A DNA stretch of 64,000 bases from a virus. This document shows, piece after piece, positions 49,728 to 58,458 of the stretch. The stretch is taken from the IMG/VR virus record IMGVR_UViG_3300030108_003282, positions 30,927 to 94,926 of that record. One strand, 5' to 3'. Position numbers and translations under genes: made by a program. Below the pieces are notes generated by a model. It made no database searches and had not been told where the DNA came from. It saw nothing but the letters and a program-made list of their open reading frames with translations. Position 1 is the first letter of the stretch, and each line of letters starts with the position of its first letter.

Positions 49728-51032
49728 ATGGAAGCAATTGTGGCAAAGCGTGAACTTGGTAATGGCCGTTGGGATAAAGCCCTAAAGCGCAAAATGGTCG
49801 AATTGTCCGTTGCTGATAACTATGATGAAGCAAAAGAAGAATGGATTGCTACTGGTGAAGTTTGGTGGGCAGGAAACGAAGAAGTTCCTGATTGGGTCGC
49901 TAATTCACAAATGGGGCAAGGTAAGTGTCTTTGTGGACATATTGTAGTTTATCACTTTCAAATCACCAATACTGAAAATGGTGTTGTTGAATGTGTTGGT
50001 AGCGACCATATCAATACTTATCTAATTATGCGAGCAATTGCAGAAGATGAAGGTATTTCTGTTGATGCTATTACAGATGAAAAGATTCAAGCATGGATTG
50101 ATGTGCGAACAAAATCAATGAAAGCCGAAGCATGGTGGAAAGCCAACGGTGCTGGATTTGAAATGATGTTTGATTCAGTCAAAGAAATGGATTTATTCTA
50201 CAATGTTCGTGATACAAACAAAACCTATTATGACCCTGAAACTGAATGGTATGATACTGAAAAGGTTATCCGTAAGCGAGCAGATGGGCAATTTGGTTCT
50301 CCTGATTATAAGATGGCTTCTATCGTTTGGCGATGGAATCATCCCGATAATCCAAAAGCACAGATTAATACAACAGGTTATCCTAATGACAATCTAATGA
50401 AAGATTTGTCTTTGTTCTATGTAATGCAAGCCCAGTATTTGCCACGATTTAATGACGCAAAAGAAAAGCGAGCAAAGCGTATTGCTGATTTAGCAGAAAA
50501 GCAACGACTTGCAGAAGAAAGAAGGGAACGAAGGCGTTTAGAAGCAGAAGCAAGAGAAGCCGAGCGTTTGCGTATTTACAATCTTCCTGAAAATGTTGAG
50601 AAGCGTCGTCTTCAAGCAATTGAAGATGAAAAGCGTAGGCAAGAACAGATTCTTATTAATCAGAAACTACGACAAGAAAGAGAACAGCGTGAAAAAGCGA
50701 AAAAGATTGCTGAACAAATGAAGCAAGAAGAAACATTAACTTCAATCAATGATGACTTTGAAAATATGTGCGACTATTATGGCGTACCTGTGTTTGATGA
50801 ATCATTTGCTGGTAATGACTGGGAACGAGCCTTTCTGTCTAGTGTTAAAGAACAAATGCTTAAAGGCAAAGAAATGACTGATAGACAATTGTCTACTTTA
50901 CAAAGAGTTCTTGTAAAGGAAAAGGCAACTGAAAAACAAATTAATTACTTGTTAAGTCTTGGCTATGAAGGCCGAACAACTGGTTTGAATAAGATTCAAG
51001 CAAGTGAATTAATTAAACAACACATTCAATGA
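49728..51032 (+). CDS. Zinc-site and coiled-coil protein
   Basis: About 434 residues from ATG 49728 (GGAAG nine bases before); an ATG at 49719 is also possible. CLCGHIVVYHFQI, then ECVGSDHIN form a small Cys/His domain known from phage proteins. A long Arg/Glu coiled coil follows (about 250-345). The C-terminal 30 residues (ATEKQINYLLSLGYEG) form a helix-hairpin often found at the end of DNA-related phage proteins. Function unknown. Confidence 0.65.
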   Translation: MEAIVAKRELGNGRWDKALKRKMVELSVADNYDEAKEEWIATGEVWWAGNEEVPDWVANSQMGQGKCLCGHIVVYHFQITNTENGVVECVGSDHINTYLIMRAIAEDEGISVDAITDEKIQAWIDVRTKSMKAEAWWKANGAGFEMMFDSVKEMDLFYNVRDTNKTYYDPETEWYDTEKVIRKRADGQFGSPDYKMASIVWRWNHPDNPKAQINTTGYPNDNLMKDLSLFYVMQAQYLPRFNDAKEKRAKRIADLAEKQRLAEERRERRRLEAEAREAERLRIYNLPENVEKRRLQAIEDEKRRQEQILINQKLRQEREQREKAKKIAEQMKQEETLTSINDDFENMCDYYGVPVFDESFAGNDWERAFLSSVKEQMLKGKEMTDRQLSTLQRVLVKEKATEKQINYLLSLGYEGRTTGLNKIQASELIKQHIQ

Positions 51033-51250
51033 AGGGTTAAACATGGGGTTTGCTTGTATGGGCCTCAATATCATGCCCTTATTGAAAAAGCAGGTTTAAA
51101 AGTAAAAATCATCAAATACTTGTCTACGCATAGATGGTTTTCCTGCACCCACTCACGGGGTTTTTCCAGTAAAAATGGTAATTCTACCTCACGGAATACT
51201 AGTTTCTCGCAGTTTACTAGGAGCCATTTTCCCCACTAAGAGGTGCTAAT

Positions 51251-51433
51251 ATGAAATTAATGAAAGATGTAATTCCAAGTCAGAATCACCGTCTATACAA
51301 AAAAGAGTTTTTACTCAGGAGTTGTTGGGCGGAAAATAATAGAAAAAGAATATTTAAACAATTAAGGAGTTTAGGTATGCCTCCTTATCAAGCATACCAA
51401 ATATCAATAAAAAGGATGTATGAAAATGAATGA
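51251..51433 (+). CDS. Small basic protein
   Basis: A 60-residue basic protein from ATG 51251 behind AAGAGGTGCTAAT. Helical and Arg/Lys-rich. The 218 bases before it (51033-51250) have no convincing gene. The stop overlaps the next start. Confidence 0.6.
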   Translation: MKLMKDVIPSQNHRLYKKEFLLRSCWAENNRKRIFKQLRSLGMPPYQAYQISIKRMYENE

Positions 51434-51584
51434 AGAACGAAGAGAATGTTTGTATAAAATACTTGATTATGCTGCTAAAGCATTACAATACGAAGAAAGG
51501 AATGATTCACATTGGAAAATTTGTGTAAGCCTTCTTCGACATGAATTGGGAGTATTGAAGAATACATACGATGAGGAGGAATAA
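51426..51584 (+). CDS. Small acidic protein
   Basis: A 52-residue frame (ATG 51426) overlapping the previous stop and ending in GAGGAGGAATAA, which is the ribosome-binding site of the next gene. Helical; not recognised. Confidence 0.55.
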   Translation: MNEERRECLYKILDYAAKALQYEERNDSHWKICVSLLRHELGVLKNTYDEEE

Positions 51585-51586
51585 AT

Positions 51587-51871
51587 ATGAATATAGAAAA
51601 AGCAAAAGCAAACGTAGAAAGGCTATTAAGTGATAAATATGGCAGTGGTTCAATCAATGCGATGAAACAACTATTTGATGTTCTTACGAAGTGCGGTGTT
51701 GGTTATACTGCAAATCGTGAAGATAGAAAATCAGCAAATCATGGGCCATTTGATATACACAACCATGAGGCATTGATGACTGTTTTGACAGACCGTGAAA
51801 CAATTCGTGAATTGGTTCGTCGTTGGTATTATCGTCATGAAAACAAGGACTTTGATTGTAAAGAGGACTAA
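51587..51871 (+). CDS. Hypothetical protein, 94 residues
   Basis: Starts three bases after GAGGAGGAATAA. Contains a His-rich middle (NHGPFDIHNHEAL) that could bind metal, and helical ends. No family recognised. Part of the small-gene operon. Confidence 0.65.
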   Translation: MNIEKAKANVERLLSDKYGSGSINAMKQLFDVLTKCGVGYTANREDRKSANHGPFDIHNHEALMTVLTDRETIRELVRRWYYRHENKDFDCKED

Positions 51872-51873
51872 TT

Positions 51874-52125
51874 ATGAAACTTAAATTTATGAATGTAGAA
51901 ATTGAGTATGGAAACATTATTCACAATGATGGGACAGTTAGTAAAACAACTATCACGCAATACCCTACTATGGAAACATTTAGAGAAGCACTAAAAGAAC
52001 GAAATAAGTTCTCAAATAACATCTTTGAAGCAAACATTAAAAACAAAACTATCTCCATTAAAGAATATGTCTCTTGTGAAGAAGTGTTTGATATGCATGA
52101 TTTATCTACGGAGGAAGAAGAATGA
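51874..52125 (+). CDS. Hypothetical protein, 83 residues
   Basis: Beta-rich N-terminal half (MKLKFMNVEIEYGNIIHN) and acidic C-terminus. Packed between neighbours with overlaps. Function unknown. Confidence 0.65.
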   Translation: MKLKFMNVEIEYGNIIHNDGTVSKTTITQYPTMETFREALKERNKFSNNIFEANIKNKTISIKEYVSCEEVFDMHDLSTEEEE

Positions 52126-52292
52126 ATAGCCATGAAATAAGAGATAGCCTTAGAAAAGTAATGGACTTCTTGGAAGAAAATGAACAATATGGTGATGATT
52201 GGGGGTCAGAATTAACCGTTCTAACTTGGCTAATTAGCGAAGCAGATGAAATCGAACGCAACGCTGGAAAAAATCAGAGAGGATGGAAGTAA
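52122..52292 (+). CDS. Small acidic protein, 56 residues
   Basis: Frame from ATG 52122 (four-base overlap with the previous gene) to TAA 52292 sharing one base with the next ATG. Acidic, helical (RKVMDFLEENEQYGDDWG). Support is tight packing. Confidence 0.6.
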   Translation: MNSHEIRDSLRKVMDFLEENEQYGDDWGSELTVLTWLISEADEIERNAGKNQRGWK

Positions 52293-52945
52293 TGAATATC
52301 TTTGCATTATCACGAAATCCACAAGAATGTGCTGAACAAATGATTGATAAGCACATTATCAAAATGCCGACTGAAACCTGTCAAATGCTGCATACTAATA
52401 TTCTTTACATGCAATATGTTCAAGAACATGGTAAAGAACCGACTTTGCGTGAACTTAAGGCTTTTCACCTCGCCATCGAGTCAAAATTAATGAAGCCAGC
52501 CATGCTTAACCACCCCTCAACCGTTTGGGCGAGGCAATCTTTCAGTAATTTCATGTGGCTTTTTGAACATGGATTGGCTCTTTGTAATGAATACTCTTAT
52601 CGTTATGATAAAGAACATGGAACACATCAAAGAATACTTCAATGTAATTCTCATACTGATTTAGTTATTGATTTTCAATACAATGAAGATTCTTTGACAC
52701 CAGTATCTATTGCTATGGATAACCAGTATCGTATTCCTAATCCTTTGCCCGAACATAATTGGGATTATGTGATTGAATCCTACCGTCATTATTACCTTGA
52801 AGGCAAATGGGATATTGCTGAATGGAGGCAAAATAGGCGACCAGATTGGTTTCCTGCGAATCACTTCGCAAAAAAATACAATGTAGGGGTTCGTGCCTAC
52901 AATTCCCGAAACCCACGATATCCAAAACAACTAATGGAGGAATAG
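52292..52945 (+). CDS. Conserved phage-type protein, MNIF/DKH family
   Basis: About 217 residues from ATG 52292. Its start MNIFALSRNPQECAEQMIDK, then HIIKMPTETCQML, HPSTVWARQSF and GLALCNEYSYRY match a protein seen in many T4-like and marine phages whose function I do not know. Conserved His, Cys and Trp suggest a binding pocket. It may act in nucleotide or RNA metabolism. Confidence 0.7.
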   Translation: MNIFALSRNPQECAEQMIDKHIIKMPTETCQMLHTNILYMQYVQEHGKEPTLRELKAFHLAIESKLMKPAMLNHPSTVWARQSFSNFMWLFEHGLALCNEYSYRYDKEHGTHQRILQCNSHTDLVIDFQYNEDSLTPVSIAMDNQYRIPNPLPEHNWDYVIESYRHYYLEGKWDIAEWRQNRRPDWFPANHFAKKYNVGVRAYNSRNPRYPKQLMEE

Positions 52946-52947
52946 AA

Positions 52948-53142
52948 ATGAAAAAACCAAAACCACTAACTAACGAAGAAAGACTTAAATCAGAGATGAA
53001 TTTTATGGTTCATTTTGAAACGTTTGAAGAAATTGTAAAAGAACAATACAAAGAAGATATGTCAGAAGGACTACATAATCTGGACTTCTACTCTTGGCTA
53101 ATTTTCTTTGTTCATGCTCACTTTTATCAGGAGGAGGAATAA
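52948..53142 (+). CDS. Small acidic protein
   Basis: A 64-residue frame from ATG 52948 after GGAGGAATAGAA. Helical, aromatic-rich C-terminus (YSWLIFFVHAHFYQEEE) ends in the next ribosome-binding site. Not recognised. Confidence 0.6.
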   Translation: MKKPKPLTNEERLKSEMNFMVHFETFEEIVKEQYKEDMSEGLHNLDFYSWLIFFVHAHFYQEEE

Positions 53143-53144
53143 AT

Positions 53145-53444
53145 ATGGAAGAGCATTTAATAGAAGATATGTATGATGGAATTACTTGGAAAGAAGCAGC
53201 AAAAGAATATTACGATGAACACGGAAGCAACGAAGATTATGTTTTTGAATTCGTTGATAGCCTCGTTCCTATCTATTATGGCGATATTTCTCATGTAGCA
53301 TTTGGTTTAGGTTGTCTTAGCAAAAATGTAGAACAGACTGCCGTAGGCTATCCTTTGTACAAATATTTACAAATGCTTATATTTATTAAATATGAGAAGT
53401 TTTTCATGGAAGAATATCGTGCCATTTTGGAGGAAGAGGAATGA
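53145..53444 (+). CDS. Hypothetical acidic protein, 99 residues
   Basis: ATG 53145 after GGAGGAGGAATAAAT. Begins MEEHLIEDMYDG; the LIEDMYD peptide recurs at 54318 (about residue 95), suggesting a shared element. Helical; function unknown. Confidence 0.65.
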   Translation: MEEHLIEDMYDGITWKEAAKEYYDEHGSNEDYVFEFVDSLVPIYYGDISHVAFGLGCLSKNVEQTAVGYPLYKYLQMLIFIKYEKFFMEEYRAILEEEE

Positions 53445-53560
53445 TTGGATATATCATCGTTCTTAGCCTGTTAGCAGTATTTTTATACTGGCTTGGGGGA
53501 ATCCTTGTTGTTCCCTATGAACCCATTCAACAAGAAAGAATCAAACTAGAGGAGGAATAA
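53441..53560 (+). CDS. Single-helix membrane peptide
   Basis: A 39-residue frame: MIGYIIVLSLLAVFLYWLGG is one transmembrane helix, followed by a short charged tail. Overlaps the previous stop by four bases. Could be a small membrane effector. Confidence 0.6.
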   Translation: MIGYIIVLSLLAVFLYWLGGILVVPYEPIQQERIKLEEE

Positions 53561-53562
53561 AA

Positions 53563-53814
53563 ATGTATAGTGATTTTGAAAATAAAGTATTAGAATCTTT
53601 GCGTAAAGAATTTGGAAAAGTATATGAATCACTCGAAGAAGAAGTGGTTATGAGTAAAGCAGAATCAGCAAGAAAACTCTATGAATTGTCTGTCGAGAAG
53701 TTTCGCATAAATCAATCAGCACAAAATTATAATATGCTGATTCTTGGTATGATTACTTTACAGTATTGGAATCAAAAGAAAGTCCGTTTGTTTAATATCA
53801 CGGAGGATTTCTGA
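53563..53814 (+). CDS. Hypothetical protein, 83 residues
   Basis: ATG 53563 after GAGGAGGAATAAAA. Charged helical protein. Not recognised; same operon. Confidence 0.65.
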   Translation: MYSDFENKVLESLRKEFGKVYESLEEEVVMSKAESARKLYELSVEKFRINQSAQNYNMLILGMITLQYWNQKKVRLFNITEDF

Positions 53815-54117
53815 ATGGAATGTAAGATTTGTAATGGAACAGGCTGGTATAAAGTGCCAAACCACCGTCTTGAGATAATGGAAAACGTTGAGTGTATGGA
53901 CTGTTTATTGAATGAACAGTTCAAAGACCACTTAAAAGAAGAATTAACTCGCTTGATGGTGAACACAAGCCCACAAAAACTTGCTCAAATTGTAGCACAG
54001 TTAGTTGTCAATTCGGTAGATAGGAACGAAAATGACGACATTCAACGAATTGAAGGCATCATTCATACGAAGAATGTAATCAATGCCCTTGCGCTTGCGG
54101 AAGCGTATTCACAATGA
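53815..54117 (+). CDS. Small zinc-finger protein, 100 residues
   Basis: Starts at the base after the previous stop. CKICNGTGWY, then ECMDCLL is a Cys-x2-Cys...Cys-x2-Cys site resembling half of a DnaJ-type zinc finger. The C-terminal 60 residues are helical. May bind protein or RNA. tRNA-Arg follows directly. Confidence 0.65.
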   Translation: MECKICNGTGWYKVPNHRLEIMENVECMDCLLNEQFKDHLKEELTRLMVNTSPQKLAQIVAQLVVNSVDRNENDDIQRIEGIIHTKNVINALALAEAYSQ

Positions 54118-54129
54118 TAAATGGCTTAT

Positions 54130-54201
54130 GGGCATATGGTGTAATGGATAGCATTTTGGCCTTCTAAGCCGAAGATACGGGTTCGATTCCTGTTATGCCC
54201 G
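54130..54201 (+). tRNA. tRNA-Arg (UCU)
   Basis: Acceptor GGGCATA pairs with TATGCCC. Anticodon stem TTGGC/GCCGA with loop CTTCTAA gives anticodon TCT, reading AGA. T-arm has GGGTTCGATTCC. No encoded CCA. AGA is the main arginine codon in the viral genes. Confidence 0.9.
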
Positions 54202-54252
54202 CCATTTATCATTTATGACCAGCCTTGAGTTAGCGGGCCTCGATTTTGGGTT

Positions 54253-54262
54253 CTTTATATAC
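54253..54262 (+). promoter_or_regulatory. TATA box for the 54318 operon
   Basis: CTTTATATAC, 55 bases before the ATG at 54318. Followed by a degenerate palindrome half (GACCATATGTTAT). Starts a group of genes after tRNA-Arg. Confidence 0.7.
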
Positions 54263-54317
54263 CCTCGACCATATGTTATTTCAAGGCGCAACGGTAATCA
54301 ACAAATGAGGAATAAAA

Positions 54318-54686
54318 ATGTTTAGTGAAACAGAAACGATGCAAACTGTTGTTCTTAATGTTCTTTTGAATAACAATGAAGTATCATATGAAGAATTTAA
54401 AAATGCTTTAATACATGCGAGTCTGATTAAACCCACCGAAGAATCAATGATGAATACTATTCGTGCAATATTGATTTCTTTAAACAGATTCTTTTTAAAG
54501 CATCATGTTCAACTATATGCTGGTAGCAGTTATGGTTTTAAGAGAAAATATACTCCTACACAGGAAGCAATTGAATTTTGTCATATGCATTTAATAGAAG
54601 ATATGTATGATGAAGAAGGACAACACATTGGGCGATTCTTTCAACACCCAATTGTGCTAAGAGAAGAAAGGTTGGAATTAATATGA
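54318..54686 (+). CDS. Winged-helix-like protein
   Basis: A 122-residue protein after TGAGGAATAAAA. Residues 10-80 (VLLNNNEVSYEEFKNALIHA...YGFKRKYTPT) could be a winged helix. LIEDMYDEEG is shared with 53145. Possible regulator; assignment tentative. Confidence 0.55.
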   Translation: MFSETETMQTVVLNVLLNNNEVSYEEFKNALIHASLIKPTEESMMNTIRAILISLNRFFLKHHVQLYAGSSYGFKRKYTPTQEAIEFCHMHLIEDMYDEEGQHIGRFFQHPIVLREERLELI

Positions 54687-54916
54687 ATGTAGAATTTAGA
54701 ATTATTGATGCAGAAGATATGCCACCTATGGTCATATCACAGAATGAAAACGATGAACCAAAAGTGGTAATAAATACTCACCACCGTCTTTGGTTAAGTC
54801 TTAACCGAAGATTAATTGCAGGTATTGTTGATGCTCTACCTGAAAAACTAGATATGATTTTGAATGCATATCTTGAACAACAAAGAGCATTTGAGAAAAT
54901 GGACAGGGAGGAATAA
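54683..54916 (+). CDS. Hypothetical protein, 77 residues
   Basis: Four-base overlap with the previous gene. Beta-strand N-terminus (VEFRIIDAEDMPPMVI), then helix. The THHRLWLSLNRR stretch is basic. Not recognised. Confidence 0.65.
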   Translation: MNVEFRIIDAEDMPPMVISQNENDEPKVVINTHHRLWLSLNRRLIAGIVDALPEKLDMILNAYLEQQRAFEKMDREE

Positions 54917-54918
54917 AT

Positions 54919-55371
54919 ATGGTAGGATTAACAAAAGAATGTACTTTATGTGGTGCTAGTTTTCAAACAAAAAGCCTAAAATCAGCAACATGGGAACGTA
55001 GATGCCATGAATGTCATGGTAGAATAAGACAAAGTGCGGCTGAGCGTCATGTGAAAAGAACTCAGAATAACCTCGAATCTTCTCTTCGTAGAGAAATAGA
55101 GAGTCTTGCTTTGAAAGTTTCCAATATTGATGTTTTGATTGGTGCGGAAGTTAGCAACTGTCTTCAAAATATGACAGGTACTGAGGTTTATGCCACTATT
55201 GAAGAATCCAATAATATTAGGATTAATAATCTTGAGACCAAAGTTCAAGAGACATTACTTGAACAAATTAACAAGATGAACGAAGAGAACAAAAAGTTCC
55301 AAAACAAAATTCAACTGCAATTAGTTGCGTTGAATAACAAAATAATTAAAATAATGAAGGAGATGAAATAA
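54919..55371 (+). CDS. Zinc-ribbon coiled-coil protein
   Basis: A 150-residue protein. The N-terminal zinc site CTLCGASF...RRCHECHG is followed by a long coiled coil (55-150). It could be a DNA- or RNA-binding oligomer. GGAGGAATAAAT precedes its ATG. Confidence 0.65.
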   Translation: MVGLTKECTLCGASFQTKSLKSATWERRCHECHGRIRQSAAERHVKRTQNNLESSLRREIESLALKVSNIDVLIGAEVSNCLQNMTGTEVYATIEESNNIRINNLETKVQETLLEQINKMNEENKKFQNKIQLQLVALNNKIIKIMKEMK

Positions 55372-55485
55372 ATGTTAGGAAAACTGATTAAAATTGCAGC
55401 ATTAGGAACAATAGGACTAGCAACGGGCTTAGTAGGTCTTGGCTTACTTGCCGCCCTTGATGATGCCGATTACCCTTTGGAGTGA
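55372..55485 (+). CDS. Small hydrophobic peptide
   Basis: A 37-residue frame: a Gly/Leu/Ala-rich membrane helix (LIKIAALGTIGLATGLVGLG) and an acidic end. Directly abuts the previous stop after AAGGAGATGAAATAA. Possible membrane or holin-like peptide; unproven. Confidence 0.55.
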   Translation: MLGKLIKIAALGTIGLATGLVGLGLLAALDDADYPLE

Positions 55486-55506
55486 TTTTTGCACTCCTTT
55501 ATATAC
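55481..55506 (+). promoter_or_regulatory. Promoter with upstream dyad for 55544
   Basis: GGAGTG-ATTTTTG-CACTCC forms a perfect 6-base dyad directly before CTTTATATAC (55497-55506). The same CACTCC-TTTATATAC arrangement is at 46384-46398 behind a related GAGGTGATTTCTG. The dyad overlaps the BRE position, so a repressor or activator site is likely. Confidence 0.7.
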
Positions 55507-55543
55507 TTTGGAAGAGTAGAGAAAACACAACGGAGATGATACG

Positions 55544-55750
55544 ATGATTAAGTTAAGAATTATGAATGAAACAGGCCACACAGAAGTTATGCTCGCAGAT
55601 AGCGAAGTTATTGACCAAATTGACCGACACCCGACCCATTGGGTCTTTATTGATGGTGAAATGGTCGCAAGAGAACAAATCGCAGAAATTAATTGGGATT
55701 CTGTTCAATCGGTTGATTTGACCCCCGCTATTGTTGGAGGAAACTGTTGA
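55544..55750 (+). CDS. Hypothetical protein, 68 residues
   Basis: ATG 55544 behind CGGAGATGATACG. Beta-rich acidic protein (KLRIMNETGHTEVMLADSEV). Own promoter and terminator, so it is a single-gene unit. Function unknown. Confidence 0.65.
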   Translation: MIKLRIMNETGHTEVMLADSEVIDQIDRHPTHWVFIDGEMVAREQIAEINWDSVQSVDLTPAIVGGNC

Positions 55751-55784
55751 GATTAATTCATTTCAATACTCTTCCAACAATTTA

Positions 55785-55829
55785 GGGGGTAGCGTGAGGT
55801 TTAATCCTCCTTACGCTATCCCCTTTTTT
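55785..55829 (+). terminator. Stem-loop terminator
   Basis: GGGGGTAGCGTGAGG pairs imperfectly with CCTTACGCTATCCCC, followed by TTTTTT. It ends the transcript of the 55544 gene; Pol-III-like T tracts also stop archaeal polymerase. Confidence 0.7.
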
Positions 55830-55834
55830 GGGTG

Positions 55835-56215
55835 ATGACACCCGATTTGATAAATTTTATCAACCAAAATGGATTAAAAATAATGCTAGACCTCAAAGGA
55901 TGGAAATATTCCTCCGCTATTGAGATAAATGGTTTAGCGATTGTAAAACCCGACTTCTACCCAACCCGTCATGTCCTCGCTATGGGAAAGCGGGGCTACA
56001 TTTATTGCGACGGTCAGACTCGGATAGAATACGCAGGGCAAACATTTTCATCAACAGATGATTTGTTGAATACCTGCGGTGAAGATGCAATTTTGCATTT
56101 TAAGGACTGGGTATTCCTTGAAGAAAAAGAATGGGTGATAACTGATGGCACTCGTTGGTTAGCCTCTTTTTCTAATTTATCAGAACTACCTAAAAGAAGT
56201 AAATACAGGTGTTAA
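55835..56215 (+). CDS. Hypothetical protein, 126 residues
   Basis: ATG 55835 (GTG three bases upstream belongs to GGGTG). Mixed alpha/beta; several Trp (KGWKYSS, KDWVFLEE, RWLASF). Ends in the AGGTG signal of the reductase, suggesting co-transcription. Not recognised. Confidence 0.6.
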   Translation: MTPDLINFINQNGLKIMLDLKGWKYSSAIEINGLAIVKPDFYPTRHVLAMGKRGYIYCDGQTRIEYAGQTFSSTDDLLNTCGEDAILHFKDWVFLEEKEWVITDGTRWLASFSNLSELPKRSKYRC

Positions 56216-56217
56216 AT

Positions 56218-58083
56218 ATGACTCAAGCCCCCAATAAGAAAATTTTAAGCGACATTACAGTTCACATGAAATATGCAAAATACAATCCAGAAATTTTGCG
56301 AAGAGAGTCGTGGGATGAAATTGTAGAAAGAAACATGCAAATGCACATCAAAACATACCCTCAACTTGAAGAAGATATTAGAGATGTTTATACTCATTTT
56401 GTTAAAACCAAAAAGGTTCTTCCTTCTATGCGTTCAATGCAATTCGGTGGTAAGCCAATTGAAATCAGCCCTAATCGGGTCTATAATTGTGCTTATATGC
56501 CTATTGATACTCACATCGCTTTTAGCGAGGCTATGTTCCTATTATTAGGAGGAACAGGCGTAGGATATTCAGTTCAGCGACACCATATTGAATTAATGAC
56601 TCCTATTCAGCATCCTAACCCAAGTCGCCAACGACGATATTTAGTCAATGATTCAATAGAAGGTTGGGCTGATGCAGTAAAAATTCTAATGGAATGTTAT
56701 ACTGGTATTAGAACATCTACACCTACATTTGATTATTCGGATATTAGACCAAAAGGTTCTCTTTTGAAAACTTCTGGTGGAAAAGCGCCAGGCCCACAAC
56801 CATTAAGAGAATGTCTCGTTAAAATTGAAGGTATGCTTCAAAACATTCCTAATGGTTCTATGTTAAAACCAATTCAAGCACACGATATTATGTGCCATAT
56901 TGCAGATGCAGTTCTAAGCGGTGGTATTCGTCGTGCGGCTATGATTAGCCTATTTTCAGCAGATGACCATGAAATGATTGCTTGTAAATCTGGTAATTGG
57001 TGGGAAAATAATCCACAAAGAGGCAGAGCAAACAATTCAGCAGTATTACTACGACATAGAGTAACTAAAGATTTCTTTATGGATTTGTGGAACAGAATTA
57101 AAGCATCTGGTTCAGGAGAACCTGGAATTTATTTTAATAATGATAAAGACTGGGGAACTAACCCTTGTTGCGAAATTGCACTACGACCATATCAATTTTG
57201 TAATTTAACTGAGGTAAATGCCTCAGATATTGTAGACCAAGCCGATTTAGAATCAAGAGTATCAGCCGCAGCGTTTTTAGGAACATTACAGGCTGGATAT
57301 ACTGATTTCCATTATCTTCGTGAAGTTTGGCGTAAAGCAACTGAAAAGGATGCTTTGCTCGGTGTTTCAATGACAGGAATTGCTTCAAATGTTGTTGAGC
57401 ATTTAGATTTAGAAATGGCCGCATATGAAGTTAAGAAAGAGAATGAGCGTGTTGCTAAAGAAATAGGGATTAATCCAGCATCAAGAACAACTTGTGTTAA
57501 ACCTGCTGGAACCACTTCCCTTGTTCTTGGCACAAGTAGTGGTATTCATGCTTATCATGATGAATATTATATTCGTCGTTTGCGTGTTGGTAAGAATGAA
57601 GCAATTTATGGTTATCTCGTAAAACATCATCCTGAATTAGTTGAGGATGAGTTTTTCAATCCGCACGAACAGGCTGTTATTTCAGTTCCGCAAAAAGCAC
57701 CAAAAGGCGCAATTACTCGCCATGAATCAGTATTTGATTTGTTAGAACGAGTTAAAAACTTTAGCATTCGTTGGGTTCGTGCAGGACATAATGACGGATT
57801 AAATACTCACAACGTTTCCGCTACCGCTTCTATCAAAGAAGACGAATGGGAAACTGTTGCCGATTGGATGTGGCTTAATCGCCATTATTACAACGGTTTA
57901 TCTGTTTTACCTTATGATGGCGGAACATACACTCAAGCACCGTTTGAAACTTGTGATAAAGAAACATATGATAAATTGACTCAATCTCTAAAAGATGTTG
58001 ATTTAACCATGATTCAGGAACTACAAGATGATACTGACCTTTCAGGCGAATTAGCCTGTGCAGGTGGGGCTTGCGAAATTTAA
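56218..58083 (+). CDS. Class II (B12-dependent) ribonucleotide reductase
   Basis: About 621 residues, the size of monomeric adenosylcobalamin-dependent ribonucleoside-triphosphate reductases. Key elements: NCAYMP (first redox Cys), NPCCEIALRPYQFCNLTE (radical Cys and Glu), KPAGTTSLVLGTSSGIHA phosphate-binding loop, and CAGGACEI at the C-terminus (shuttle Cys pair). It makes deoxynucleotides for viral replication without an oxygen or iron cofactor subunit. Start ATG 56218 after AGGTGTTAAAT. Confidence 0.92.
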   Translation: MTQAPNKKILSDITVHMKYAKYNPEILRRESWDEIVERNMQMHIKTYPQLEEDIRDVYTHFVKTKKVLPSMRSMQFGGKPIEISPNRVYNCAYMPIDTHIAFSEAMFLLLGGTGVGYSVQRHHIELMTPIQHPNPSRQRRYLVNDSIEGWADAVKILMECYTGIRTSTPTFDYSDIRPKGSLLKTSGGKAPGPQPLRECLVKIEGMLQNIPNGSMLKPIQAHDIMCHIADAVLSGGIRRAAMISLFSADDHEMIACKSGNWWENNPQRGRANNSAVLLRHRVTKDFFMDLWNRIKASGSGEPGIYFNNDKDWGTNPCCEIALRPYQFCNLTEVNASDIVDQADLESRVSAAAFLGTLQAGYTDFHYLREVWRKATEKDALLGVSMTGIASNVVEHLDLEMAAYEVKKENERVAKEIGINPASRTTCVKPAGTTSLVLGTSSGIHAYHDEYYIRRLRVGKNEAIYGYLVKHHPELVEDEFFNPHEQAVISVPQKAPKGAITRHESVFDLLERVKNFSIRWVRAGHNDGLNTHNVSATASIKEDEWETVADWMWLNRHYYNGLSVLPYDGGTYTQAPFETCDKETYDKLTQSLKDVDLTMIQELQDDTDLSGELACAGGACEI

Positions 58084-58092
58084 GGTGATTAA

Positions 58093-58458
58093 ATGAAACT
58101 CTTCAAAGATTATGAAGAGTATTTAGAAACAATAACAATTATGTGTAGAGACCTATCTGATGAGTCTCTTAAAAAAATAGTAATGGCAATAAATGTCTGT
58201 GATTCTTACATGGATGACAGCGAAAAAATATATAGGCTAAATACTACTGTAATGAAATGTCTGTGGGAAAAACAGGAAGCCATCGAGATGGGATTCTCTC
58301 AATATCTTAAAAAAGAATATAAGAAGATAAGAGAAGCCATTGATTATTATAAGGCTAATAGTGAATATGATGAAACTTTTATTCAAACAATGGATAAAAT
58401 AAAAAATAGAATGAGGAATATAAATGAAAGAAAAAGACCCGCAATACGTTCTCAGTAA
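58093..58458 (+). CDS. Hypothetical helical protein, 121 residues
   Basis: ATG after AAGGTGATTAA. Charged, all-helical with coiled-coil segments. Lies between reductase and zinc protein genes. Not recognised. Confidence 0.65.
   Translation: MKLFKDYEEYLETITIMCRDLSDESLKKIVMAINVCDSYMDDSEKIYRLNTTVMKCLWEKQEAIEMGFSQYLKKEYKKIREAIDYYKANSEYDETFIQTMDKIKNRMRNINERKRPAIRSQ

Noticed and set aside
51054-51239. 61-codon frame before 51251
   Set aside because: No ribosome-binding site and no protein-like composition; the 51033-51250 stretch is left unassigned.
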